Shown piece after piece: positions 12,861-25,900 of a stretch of 64,000 nucleotides of DNA (the stretch's first letter is position 1; the number at the start of each line of letters is the position of its first letter). The translations under genes and the position numbers were made by a program. The notes beneath the pieces are model-generated. The model ran no database searches, was not told where the DNA came from, and saw only the letters and a program-made list of their open reading frames with translations. Source of the DNA: Tetrahymena elliotti 4EA (lineage: Eukaryota; Ciliophora; Oligohymenophorea; Hymenostomatida; Tetrahymenidae); contig JH720333.1 of NCBI GenBank assembly GCA_000231825.2, positions 230,374-294,373 of the forward strand, written 5' to 3'.

Positions 12861-15800
12861 TTCTTTATATTTTGTTAATAATTATCTTAATGATGCAAAT
12901 AATAAGAATTATTTTTTATTTTTATTTTATGAATTACTTTGACTTTTTTGTTATGATCTTTATCTTTATTTCCTTCACCTTTATTCCTAACAAATAGTTA
13001 GTACACTCTTTACTATCTTTTGATTACCTCATCTCTCTTTTTTATCAGTCTTTTCAGAAAGTCTTTCACACTGTTTATTTGTTTTTGTAATGTCTGTTTT
13101 CATTTCATTTAATTTGTATAACTCTTTCAAAATTTTTATTGAAACTATTAATAAATTATGATTCATAGCCATCCCCTTAAAACATTCTTCAAAATTAACT
13201 ATTCAAAAATTTTGTTATTTTTATTTTTTATCCAATTTTAAAAACAAAAAATCATTTTAAATTTACCAAAAAATCAATTCAAAGTAATTAATATTTCTAT
13301 TTTAATTTTATTTAGATGCTGATGAAGAAGATAATAAATCAAGCAAATTTTTAAAACTTAACAATCAATTTAAATCTTTTTTACAATAATAATTTTGAAT
13401 TAGTGAAAAATAATATGTTTTTGAAGAAATATTTTTATATTAATTTATTTCTTAAATAAATTAATTAAAAAAGATATCTCATTTCAAAATTTTAAATTTT
13501 TAAAATAAAAATTATCAAAGTTAAAAGTTTTGCTTATTTCTAATTTCTTTTTAATAAATTTACAATAAAATAAATAAATAATAAGTTATTAATTTAATTA
13601 AGTTTTGTTTTTCTAAATTTTAACAAATCATCTTACTTTTTAACTAAAAATTGTAAAATATTTGTAAACAATTTTAATTTTAGAATCATGAAGAATTATA
13701 AATCATAGAAGATCATATTTATAAGGATAACTATTCAATAATTTAATTATTTAACTTTTATTTTAAAAATTTAACATACCAACTGAATAAAATATTTTTA
13801 TTAAAGAAGTTTATTTCTTAAATTGGATTTAAAATTGCAGAATTATAAAAAAAAAATTAATTTATTACATTTTATTTTACTTAAGAAGTGAAAATAAAAA
13901 TTAAATCTCTTTAAATTTAGAAGAAAGTATCTGTAAAGTATTTATCGAGTACATTAATATAATTTCTCATTTTAAAAATTTGTAAATAATTTATTTTTAA
14001 AATATTCTTTTTTATTTTGGAAATAGGCTATTTTTGAATATTCCATCATCTTTATAATATGTAAATACAGTTTGTAATATTAAAGAGTGTGGATGAGTTA
14101 TGATCTTGAACAAAAAGTGATACTAGAAAATATAATTTGTATATTATTCTTTAAAATGTATTGATAAAATGATGGTTTTTATTTACGAAGCAAAATTATT
14201 TTGAAAATCTAATAAATAAATAAATAAAAGAGAAAGATTTTAATAAATGTTCATTCAAAATTATTTTATTTTCTTGGTTTTTTATTTACCTCAATATTTA
14301 TTATAGTAAAAATAAACTAGTAAATTAAATACCATATTTTAGTGGGCAATAAAGATTAAGATTTTTTATTTTTTTAACTTTCACTTTTTAACTATTAGTT
14401 TTTTGTTTAATTTTGTTTTTCATGAAACTTTCTAACTTACTTTCTTTTCTGTTTATAGTTTTAAAATATTTCTGAGTTGATTTAAAGAAGTTTTTAATAT
14501 TTATGCAGTAATTATTTTTAAATAAAAAATGATGATTTTAAGTTTTTTAAAAAAAATTAACTGAAATTGAAATTTAATGAATTTTTGATTGTATAAATTG
14601 TAAGGAAGAGATTGAAGATACAAAATAGGAGATATATGAAATTTATTTTGAGTGTACAATTTTGATGTCATCACATGAAAATGTTAGATTTTTATCAGCA
14701 ATTGTAATGAAAAAGTTGAGAAATATCAAGTCATTATAAATTTATTAATAATTCAATTAGAAATTTTTTGTTCATCAAATTTGAGAATTGGAAATCATTA
14801 CAATGATAAAATTACTATTATCCTTAAAGTTATTTATCTCTTGAATAATTACAAAAAATACAACTAAAGGTAGAATAATTTTGTAAATAGAACTGTCACT
14901 TACAATTTTTATTTTAAATTCATATGTTTTCTAAATAGAAAAAAGCATAAAAGTTAAATAGAGTTTAAAGTTGTTGTAAATACTTGAGTAATAATATAAA
15001 ATTTGTCAAGTGGCTGCTAAATTTTAAAATACTTTTTGAAAATGAGACTCATTTATTTGTAATATTATCTGTAAGAGCTTGAATTAATAAGAGTGTTCTT
15101 AATAAAGAGAGCAAGTTACTTTTATAAAATATTCATGAATTATAAAATTCATATGATTACTTACAACTTTTATTAATAAATTTTAAAGTTCGATATCATA
15201 ATAATTTTAATATAACTATTACCATAAATTAAAGTTATTTCTTTCTTTGATCAATCAATAAAGCTGAAAGTAGATTATTGTTAAAAAATAGAACCATCAC
15301 TAACCCTAACATATAGTGATATTAAAGCTAACATGTTAAGTTCTTTTTTCAAAAGATCTAATAATTTTAAAATAAACTAATGTAAGTACACATAAAAAAT
15401 TAACTTTTAAAAAAAAAATATTCTAGTTAAGTACAATGGTGTAAAAATAATGCTCTCTAGGAAGTTACTAATAAACCTGTAGAAGTATTTTTATATATCC
15501 TAAAGAGAAATAGAAAAGATTGATTTAAATAATTAGAATCTAATTTCATAGAATTGTGTTGTGTAAGATAAAATTTATGGATTAGAACATATTTTTAAAT
15601 TTAATCTAATCTACAACCACACATAGCTAGGGTATTCTAAATTAAGATGTTAAATCAATTAATTTTTTTGTTCAAACAAATATTTAAACGCCTTTCAATA
15701 TAATCAGTGTAATCGAATGAATTTAGTTATAATTATTTTTTATTACTGGTCTTGCTTTTAAATTGATTTAAATTGGCCACAATTTTTCGATGATAAACAA

Positions 15801-17626
15801 ACCTTCATTATTTAAAAATAATTTGATTTATTCCTGGATATATATATTCTCAACTTACATCATTTTTTTTAATAACTTAACTAATTTACTTTAAGTTGCC
15901 ATCAATCAAATAATACTTAAGACCTACCTTACTTAAGATATTTCTCCTCTTTTAAATTAAATAAAGTATTAGATTTTAAAATTTCAAATCTTTCTTTCTT
16001 TTAAAGTAAAGACTATTTGTCTTTGTGCATTCAAACTAAATGTTTCATTTTTTTTGCTTTTTATTAGTTTATTGTTTAATTTGTTAGTAATAGTAATAGT
16101 AAATATAAATTGTACTTAGTTTAAAATTTTAGTTCTATTAATTTAATTCGGAGTAACAATAAATTTATGAGTTGTAAATTCTCACTTTTCAATGAAAGAA
16201 AGTGCAAAATAGTTATTTAATATAATATTATTAATATTACCATAGAAATATATAATATAGAAGTATTTTAAATATTTATTTACTTAATTAATTAATTATT
16301 CTTTATTTAGATATTTATATTTTAATCTTTTGCTTAACTCTCAATAAATCGATCATTATTGCTGGCTTAAATGCTAAACGAATCATTTAGTAGTTTTGAG
16401 CTTTCTACTTTTTAATGTGAGTATTGATTTTCTCTTCAATTAATAGTCAGGGATAAAATGAAATCATTAATTAGGAAGGAGGAGAGTGGAGGTGTTTGTA
16501 GAAATTTTAATGATTGAAATTAATTATTCTTTTTCAGAGTATTAAGAGATGTATTAGATGAATTTATTTAACTTAAATGGACACACTATTTTCCTCTTCT
16601 TTTATTTTGCAAACCAATAAATTAATCCAGCTAATTTTTAAATTTTAATGATCACCAAACTCCTTAAATGCTTTAGAGAAATCATAAGCAGCTTTCCTGG
16701 ACATGATTTATGTATGATCTAATCCAGTGAGCTTCATTTATTTTATGTCATAATAGAAAAGAGATCAATCTTTTAAGGATATAATACAGTTTTAAATTAA
16801 AGTTCCCCTATTCAATTAAAGCTAAGATTATTTTCCTAATAATTGGGGCTGTTACAAATTAACCGAAAAAATAAATTGAGGCTACTTCTTATTTCATAGT
16901 AGAAATCTCCATATTAGAGATGGAGTTTCTTTAATTTTTAAGAAGTATGTGTTAAGTAGTACCTTATCTAAATTTTTTATCAAATTTACTTGTAATAACT
17001 TTGTAAAAGATTTTTGGCAATTCTGATATGAACTTGAGATTATTGAGAAATAGTGAGTGTAATTCATTTATTTTATTGAGAGTGTTGGTCTAAACAAAAG
17101 ATTAAATATTTTTTTTTAATTAATTCGATTTGTTAAGGAATTCAGCTGAAAACACTTAGAAGCAGTTGATGGTAGAGATTATTAAGAAATTATGAATTTG
17201 TTAAATTAAAAGTGTGACTATTTTTTTAAATGGATTTGAGTGTTTTTTTAAATAGTGGTATTTATTGCAAATAGGAAATTAATAAATAATTAAATTAAAT
17301 GGGATAGACGGATAAACAGTTTACTTGTATTTTGGTTATTAGGGTGATAGATAGATGTTACTTACTTACTTATTTGATTTTATATTAAATAGTATTTATT
17401 TATAATATATTTTATATTTGTTTTATCAGTTTAGCTCAATGAGCTCATTGTTGAAAAGAAAGTAATAGATTTATGTTTTTTTTTTCGTTTGTTAATAATT
17501 GTTAATAGATAAGAGAGTAAAGAGCTGTAAACAGAGATGATGGTATTTATTTAGTTAATTGGTATTTTTGTTTATTTGTTTGGTTTGGTTAATTCTTGAT
17601 TTAATTATAATAATAATGACTTGCTT
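12861..17626. other. Long intergenic region with coding-like fragments
   Basis: This is about 4.8 kb without a gene I can model. A 47-codon ORF lies just upstream of the CIMIP2-like start (13172-13029, minus, listed separately). Short plus-strand, exon-like pieces with acceptor-like TTTAG ends lie near 13319, 13684 and 14595-14760 (see findings). The remainder, including 15100-17626, is AT-rich and featureless apart from short TAA/ATT runs. Confidence 0.4.
13029..13172 (-). CDS. Small ORF, hypothetical, or exon of an unmodelled gene
   Basis: ATG to TGA, 47 residues (starts MAMNHNLLIV, ends SEKTDKKER), using no reassigned codons. Composition is amphipathic and Lys/Glu-rich, like a coiled coil. 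The frame stays open 5' of the ATG to a TAG that could be a splice acceptor (GAATAG at about 13200), so it may be a last exon rather than a separate gene. It ends 169 bases before the start of the CIMIP2-like gene on the same strand, so it could also be an upstream ORF in that leader. No family recognised. Confidence 0.25.
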   Translation of the reverse strand: MAMNHNLLIVSIKILKELYKLNEMKTDITKTNKQCERLSEKTDKKER

Positions 17627-18157
17627 TCAAACTAAAATAGAAATCTACTACATTTGTGTTGGATTAGGACTACTTTTTCCAGATTGGTAGCTTCTTTGTT
17701 TGAGACTTAAAGAGTTGTGAATATTGTGCTAGGTTGACTTATATAAATTGTGGTTTGTGCCTTATTCTTCGCACTCTGATTTTTCTTATACAATACCTAC
17801 TTCTTATTGTTATTTAATGCGCTGTAGCTTGAGCTTATCCATATTAGGAGACCAGCTACCTTGGTCAATGCTTCTCTTCTTAATTGTAGTTGGTGAGCTG
17901 CGAGTAATTTTAGCAGTGATTTGATCACTTTGGCTAGGGTCGTTAATATAATCAACTTATAGTGCTCCGCGCTTGTTGTTGCGATTAAGACCTAACTCTT
18001 AGATACAATTCGCGTTACCGTTAATAGCACCTCCTTGATTAGAAGAGGAAGAATAACGGATTGACCCATGAGTGGATTAATTTTTTTTCTTAGTGTCAGT
18101 TGAATCTAACTAATTATTAGAAGATTTCATTGGAATTTTTCCAGCTGTACAGCCCAT
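17627..18157 (-). CDS. Small protein with N-myristoylation/palmitoylation-type start (MGC)
   Basis: Single exon of 176 residues with TAA/TAG as Gln, ending in TGA. The start MGCTAGKIPMKSS has Gly2 followed by Cys3 and a small residue at position 6, the classic context for N-myristoylation plus palmitoylation. This predicts attachment to the cytosolic face of a membrane, possibly ciliary or cortical. The rest is low complexity, rich in Ser, Asn, Gln and Lys (RYSSSSNQGG, KLQRIKQQQEVG), with no enzymatic motif. Many ciliary-membrane signalling proteins share such a start, but I do not recognise the family. The usage of GCG, CGC and ACG codons is richer than in the surroundings, supporting a real gene. 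Confidence 0.75.
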
Positions 18158-21100
18158 AATTAATTTGAAGATTCAGAAGTAGTTTTGAAAGTATTTATAA
18201 ATAATCAAATAATGAAAAGATTGATTTGTTTATTTATCTTTTTTATTTACAAGATTTTGATTGAATATTTATTTGTTATCTCTAACTTTATTTATGATTT
18301 ATTATTTATTTAGTATTTTTTAACTTTTGATTTTTTTTGCTCGTTTAATTTATTAAAAATTTTTGATTATTCCCTACAAAGCTTTTGATATTATTTATGG
18401 CTAATTTTCTTTATTTAGATTTCTTTCTATCAAAGAATCAACACGAACTCTTTGCTGCTCACTCACTCACTCTCATGCTAATTTAATAATTAATTAGCTT
18501 ATCACAGACAGGCTCCTCTTATTAAATGAATGATTTATAGAGAGATAAAAAATAATTAAATAAATAGATCAATCTATCAATAATTATCGATTCTAATATT
18601 TGCGATTGTCATTACATTATGCGAATCTATTTTTATTTATATTAATACTTGATTCATTGATTGATTGATTGTTTGATAGTTAATCTTAAAGCAAACAAGT
18701 AATAAATGCTTTAAATTATTGATAATATCAATCAACCAAATTAATTTAAAAGCACTTATATATTTAAATAGGTTTCTCTGTTTTTGATGTAAACTCATGT
18801 TTCCTCTTTTATGGTAAATTTAAAGGATTTTGAAGTAAAAAATTTACCTATTTACTCCATCCGCTTTTACAAATCAAATAATTTATACTTTTTATAATTT
18901 TCTTTTCCAATTATTTAAATAGTTAAAAAAATTATTCTAAGTCATTAATACTCGCTTTAAATTTGTTTATGTCTATAATTCACTCAATAGTATCTGCCTG
19001 ACTCTAAATAGCTTCTTTTGGCCCTCTCACTAAGTCTGTTTGCTCAATGCTTTAATTTAATAAGATTTTCAAATCTCTTATGTTGATTTTTTTGGTAAAT
19101 TTATAGTGAAAATAAATAATTTTGTCCAACATTATCAATCTAATGCTTATTAAATCTAGAAATTTTATCAAATTTAATGTAATCTACTTTAATTTTAGTT
19201 TTTTTTACAATTATAAGAATTATTACTGCATTCTTTTATTTTTTACTCTACTCTATCAGCACCAATCAATGAATATCTCTTTCAAAATATCCCAAACAGT
19301 AAAAAAACCAATTAACATAATTTCTTGTAAACGTTTATAAAACAACGCAATAAAAATCCTATCTCTCTATATCTTCTTGCTTGCTTTTTTTATAAACCAA
19401 CAAAGAGAAGATCTGTGTCCTCCATATCATTTCTCACCTATTAATATTTGAGGTTTTAATTGAGGCAATGATAATATTGTATGGTAATTAACTCTCTAAT
19501 GATTAATGCCATAAATATTTTCAAAACCTGTAAATATTTTTAATATTTAAAATTCCATACTTATCTCACAAATCAAAATCAGATTTGATTGCGCCCTCTT
19601 AAAATCTTCTATCATCTTTAGTCTAATAACTTACAATTATTTTTATAAAATTCTTTATTTTTCTAAACATTCATCTTTAAAATCAATAATCAATAAAGAA
19701 ATTAGGCAAATTCGATTAAAATACTGGAAAATTTAATTCTTTTAAAATCTATTAGTGAAAATAAAATTAGAAAAATATTTATTATGCTAGTTCTAACAAA
19801 TATTAAGTATTGTATAATAAATTCAATCAATCTTTGAATTAATTTGAGATAAATATTAACAGATTCTAATTAGCTGCGTGTAAATTCTTACATAAAAGAA
19901 ATGAGCTTATAACAAGAGAAAATAATTTTCAATTTTTAAAATTTGTTTGCTATTTTTACATCTTCTTAAAAATTTAAAAACAATAATGAAAAATTAATAT
20001 TTTGCTTTTTGAAAATTTTTATATATAGACAACTTCTAGTAAAGCGAGTAGAATACAAAAACTCTCCTAATTTTACTTACATTATTTAACAATCTGATCC
20101 TGCATATACATATAATAAACTGTAAAGTATTACTTTAAATAAGTATTTCATGGTAAATTTCATATTAAATTAAAAAATTACCTATATCTTATCAAATGTA
20201 AACATATGCAATTTAATGTTATTCGCTTACATCAAAAATGCTTATTAATAAACTAATTACTTATTTGCATAATCATCTTCTCTGATTACACTTTACACAC
20301 TATTAAATTGAAATCAAACAGAGTTAGTTTTATTTTTAATAGTCTAAATAAAAGAAATACAGTTTGAGTTTTTTAAAACAATTTAAGCTGCCAAGAGTTT
20401 AAATAATTTACTTGGTATTGCTGTAAAATGTTGTAAATTAACAATTTTGAGTCTTGGTATTATTTATGACCTCAAGAAATAAATTTTACAAGTAATTGTT
20501 AAAGAACAATAGAATTAATAATACTTTATTTTGAAATAAATTTGAATGATAAAAAGAGGACAGGATGATTGGTGCTTAAATTTTGGCCAATGAATATTAA
20601 AAAAATAATAAATTGGTTATATATATGATAAATGATAAGTAAAGACTTTGAATAACAAAAATAAAAGAATTCTTTTCAATCAATTTCAAAATTTTGGTTA
20701 CAATTAAAAATTTTATTTTTTGAGAATTTACTTATTTTTCTCTTAAAATCAATCAATAGTTTCTTTTAAATTTTCAAATCTATCTTTATCAATCAATTTT
20801 TCCCTTTATATGCACACTTATTTTTTGTTAATCAATTTGCGTTAATCAGCAAAAATACTTTTTGATTCAAATTTTTGATGGATTCTAAATATTAATTTAC
20901 TAATTAATGATAAAAAAATTAATTCACATATGTCTATTTTATTTTTTTTGATTACATTTTTTTGTAATTTCTATCTTTATTTATGATAGTTGCATTTATT
21001 TTTAATTGTAATTCATTTTTTAATTTACATTCAAAGCTGATACCATACTTTTGTTTGAGATATTTTTTGCCTCAAATTAACTTAACTAACCACAATCTAA

Positions 21101-22929
21101 TAAAATTAACCAGCTCTAACATATTTTTTGATAAAAGAATAAGTTTTTTACAAATGATTGCCAAACCAAATTATTCATTTGTCTAATTGAAGAAATTTAA
21201 TTTGAACACAACATAAAACATAAAAATATATTAAATAAGAGTAAATACTTTAAGATATTACTCAATATTGATAATAAATTAATGTAACATGTTTAGGCTT
21301 ATCTCAAAAAAAGCATAATTTGAATTCGCTAACAAATTTCCAAATATAAAAAGATATTAAGTATCTATCTTTATTCTAATTATTTCGGGTGGTTTATTTG
21401 TTATTTGTTTCTTTGATTCTGGGGATATCATTTTTTAAATATTCTTTTAATCACTCTTTTTTGGTAAAAACACAATATTATTTTTAATTGATAATAAATT
21501 AGTTTCTAAATTTTCAACGTATTTTCCTCTTTCTTTTTATTTTTAAAAATCCTAGTTATTTCTTCCTTATGGCTTTAAAACAAATCTTTGAGCTTGTTTA
21601 TGGTAAATTTTTCAAAAATGAAAATATTAAATCACCTCCCTAATTAGTGATTAATTAAATTTATTACATGCTTAACTAATTTATAGACATAATATCACAC
21701 ATTTATAATGTAATTGATGTTAATTTCATTAATATCCACCCAAAAATGTCATTTCAATAATTCCAAAAATGCTATAAAATAGAACTTTTGAAACTTATTT
21801 AATCTATAAAATAAAAAAAAAACTTACTCTATAACTTGAAATGTCTAAAATTATATGGAAAAACTCCTTTGGTAAATACCCTAATTTAAGAACAAATTTT
21901 AATAAAATAGAAAAACTTTTAAATAAGCATGTATATAATTAGGCTCTTTAAGTTGTATATTTATGATAAATTTAGCGATAACCACAAAAAAAGATATCAG
22001 ATGTTTCTTAAAAACTCTACTCAAAATTCAAAATACAAAATTTTCTTGCTTTTTCAAAAATATATTTGTTTGGAATTTAACTTCATTTTAGCATTTCAAA
22101 TTTAATCTTGGTATTTACTAAATCTTCATCAAATATTTTACCATAGTATTTACTAAATCCTTAATATCATAACAAAAATTAATAAATACTTTGTAGCGTC
22201 TTTACTATTAAAAATACAGAAGCGAAATTTTCTGATTTTATTTTTTAGACTTTTATTTGAAATTTCTTACACTTTCTCCTCAATCAAATCAGAATGATTA
22301 TCTTAAATTAAAATAGTTTGGTATTATCTCAAATTGAAATAGTTTGGGATTATCATAAATTAAAATTACTTTGATAAGTATTTAAAAAAAAAAATAAAAA
22401 TTATTTTAAAAATTAATTTTTAAATAAAAAAAACCAAAATAGAAATAAAATAAAGTTTAAATTAAATTAAAAAAATAAAGAATTATTCATACAGAAATCA
22501 ATGGCAAGCAAAATATTTGTGCTTGTAAAAATATATATGATTGCTTTTTAATTGGTTGATATTGCTGCTTTTTATTTTCAATAGTTTGTAAGGATGTACT
22601 TCATAGAATAGTTTTTGTTGTCCGTCACTCATCCATTAATTAATTAATTGATATGGCTAATATTGCTTTGCATATCAAAGAATTAGAATGTTAAATTTAT
22701 TAAAATAATAACAACAAAATTTTAATGATGATTTTTGTTATTATTTTTTATTATTATTATCACACTAACAACTAACTATCTTATTTGGACACAAAACAAA
22801 AGCAAATATTATATAAAGGAAGATACAAATATTTCAATTTATAAATAGTTAAATCAAAAAGCTATTGATTGATTGATGTCACTCAACCCATCAATTTCTA
22901 GTCGTACAAATTAGAGAAACGAAGTTGTC
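18158..22929. other. Divergent intergenic region, AT-rich
   Basis: About 4.8 kb between the heads of the MGC protein gene (minus) and the CFAP97-like gene (plus). Open stretches at 19122-19340 and 20983-21186 have no splice context or family similarity and are treated as chance. Contains one short tandem repeat at 22298-22375. TTGATTGATT and CAATCAATC runs near both ends look like the usual gene leaders of this genome. Confidence 0.45.
22298..22375. repeat. 26-bp unit, three tandem copies
   Basis: Units begin at 22298, 22324 and 22350. They share TTATC-AAATT-AAAT-G/T-TTTGG/T-A with a few substitutions each. The array lies about 550 bases upstream of the CFAP97-like gene and is non-coding. 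Confidence 0.65.
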
Positions 22930-25900
22930 ATGAGTAGCGAAAAGCAATTAGCTTCAAGCGACCTTAATTCACATCCAAACCATGAAAGTCTTTAGAATAG
23001 TCTTAACGATAAAAATATTAAAATAAATGAAACCATTGGAACTATCAAGATTGAACCCTATAATTAGATTCTAAATTAATGGGAAATTAACCAAAATTAC
23101 ATAAGACATAAAATGCGTTTAGACAGGATTAAGGTAAAATAAAAAGATCTTGTTTATTAGACTTAATATGAAAAAATTCATTTTATTTTATATCAATCAT
23201 AAAAATGTAATTTTTATTATTCCTAAATAGAAAAAAGATTCTCCTACCTTTATTCCTGAGACATAGCCAACTAAAGTTAATGATGCATTATGCATGAAGA
23301 GCAAAAGTGTAGTTAATAAAAAGGGTAGATTAATAGCTGAAGGTAATTAGAATTTTATTTGATAAAACCAACAGTTTTATTTCAGTTAGCCTATTAACAA
23401 TGCTTACAAATAATATAAAACTCAAGCAAATTCAAGAATATTTCTTCATAAATAAATATAAATTAGAGAGAAAGACTGAAATAGAGAGGGAGAATATCAT
23501 TTTATTGAATAAGATTAGCAAGATTATGATGTAGAAGAAAGCCTGATTCCCAAATAATACACCTAATTAACTCAAACAAATCAATTTAAACCCAGAAAAT
23601 ATTACAGTTTCTGCAATCAGCATAAATAACTCCAACTAAAATACCAATAACTCTCAAGTTGCTTTTTATTAAAATAATAATTCAAACACAAATATGAATA
23701 GCACAAATCTTATGAATTAATCTGGGAGTAACAACAACAATAATAACAAGAGTGGATATTGGAGCACAACTCGCCACACTAAGAGCTTAAACAAAGAATC
23801 TAGATTCAGAAATCTCGTTAAAATAGCTTCAGAAAACCAAGAAATACTTTATCGTATCAAAAGCAAAAAATCATAATATAGTGCTAACAAACTCTTTAAA
23901 GAAAGGCAAGAACAAGAAAAGCTCCTTAGCAACATCTCGCGTTTTAAGAAAAGCCCAAGAAAGAGAAATAGTGTAAGAGTAGAAAGTGCTAAATCGAGAA
24001 ATGTATCTAACTTATTATGATTAATTTTATTAGAATATTAATATATTTTTTAACAATAGAGATCTTATAATTTACCAGAACAGCAAAATATGAGTGCTGA
24101 GTTAGCCATTGATGACAAAAATAAAAGTTTTACTGAATAAAATTATAATAATAATAATTACAATTTCTCTAATAAAGAATTAAATCCTCCATCATAAAGA
24201 AAATCAAGTAATCCTAATGTTAGAAATAATTTTAGAGCTTACTAAAACACCCATTACTCGACATATAATTAAAACTTCATTCCTTCAGTAAATAAAATGG
24301 CTAGATAAAAAGGATACTTCACTTAATATGAACCAAGGTAATTTTCTTTAAATAATAGAGGAGAAAGATTCCATGCTGAAACTAATTCATCTGGAATTGA
24401 AGAATTCAATAATACAAATATCAGTAGATAATAATAAGAAGATGGAGCTAACTACTTGGAATTCAATCAAGAAATAGATTTCTAAAATAGACTTTAAATT
24501 CATAAGAAGGATTAATACATAGGTGAGTTTCCCTGCATCATTGAAGTTTCTAGAGGATAAAGGTACCTCAATTTATTATTCAAATTTAAATCATAATTAC
24601 CATAGATATCTTTATTTGTTAAATAAATTGGTGGGGTGTAAATTTAAATGAACTAGAATCTATGATCACCATAAATTAACATCTTCAGTCTATAGTTTTG
24701 TTTATTCTTATTTTGTTTCATCAATCTAATATTTCAAATACATTCTTCAAATTTATCAATCAATATAATAAAGCAATAAGCTATCTAATTAAAATTACTA
24801 AAAAAATTTATTTATTTTAATTTATTTGTTATTAAAAATTAGGGACTTTTACATAGTAGTTTATTGCATTCCTGATGACAAAACTTTTAGATTAATCTTA
24901 AATGATAAGCAAGGAGAGAATATATTTTAAAAGATCAATTATAATTTTGATTTGTTGGCAAATGTTATGCAAATATAAAACAGTAACATGATATTGACTT
25001 TAGAAAATTTAGGATAAAATCAGGTAAATTTGTTCTTTTTGCTTTTTTAAAATTAATATTTTTGTTTGTAAAATTAGTAAAACAATTAAGAAAGTAGTTC
25101 ATCTAAAAAAGTATAGCAAGGATCTAATTAGCAATCTTCTTCTTAGAAGAATCCTTAGAAAGGATAAACCCCAAAACGTTAACCTGATTTAAGTGCTTAT
25201 AGTAATTAATAATAATACTAGGTATCTAATAATTCAAAACAGCAGCAATAAAAGGTAAACACTTAAAGTAAAAGTAGCTAAAGTAGTAATAGCAATACAA
25301 TATAAGATTAGTCTAGATCAAATACTTAAAAATCTGAACAAAGAAATAATAGTGATCATTATGTTAAAGTAGATGAAGTGCTCAAAGGATACTCTTCAAA
25401 TAATAATTAGCCTAGCACTTAGAATTAAATCAATTCAAATGACTAATCTAGAAGACATTCTAAGTAGTAGTAATTAAATTTAAATAAAATGAACTCAGAA
25501 AACTCATAATAGAAAGAGTCAGACAAACAATTTTTAGCTAAAAATTAAGATGAACAACAGTAGGATTAAGAAGTAGAAGATTTAGATGATTATGAAAATT
25601 AATCATTTGATGATCCTGAAAGTAATTTAACATCTGCAAAAGGAAAGAAAAAGAGTGGAAGATTAAATTATAATTAATTTGAAGAATCAGAATCAAAATC
25701 AGAATAATAATATGAAAAGGACTTTGATAACGAAGATGATCAAAATAATTAAAATTAATTTGAAAAACAAAAGAATTAGAAACAACAAAATAAAAGGAAA
25801 TCAGAAATCATTGATGACAATTTTGAAGTAGAATATGAAAATGATCAAGATTATTAAGAAGATCTAGAAGAGGAATAATAAGTTGAAGAAAATAATTAAA

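Noticed and set aside
15296..15320. CACTAACCCTAACATA, telomere-like
   Set aside because: Only one imperfect CCCTAA pair and not the CCCCAA repeat of Tetrahymena-type telomeres.
19122..21186. Two short plus-strand ORFs in the 18-23 kb spacer
   Set aside because: No family similarity, no splice context and AT-driven composition; open frames of this size are expected by chance.
23531..23620. TGA in the CFAP97 frame read as selenocysteine
   Set aside because: A 90-nt GTAGAAG...AATCAG intron removes it in correct phase, and the flanking sequence inside it shows no family similarity.
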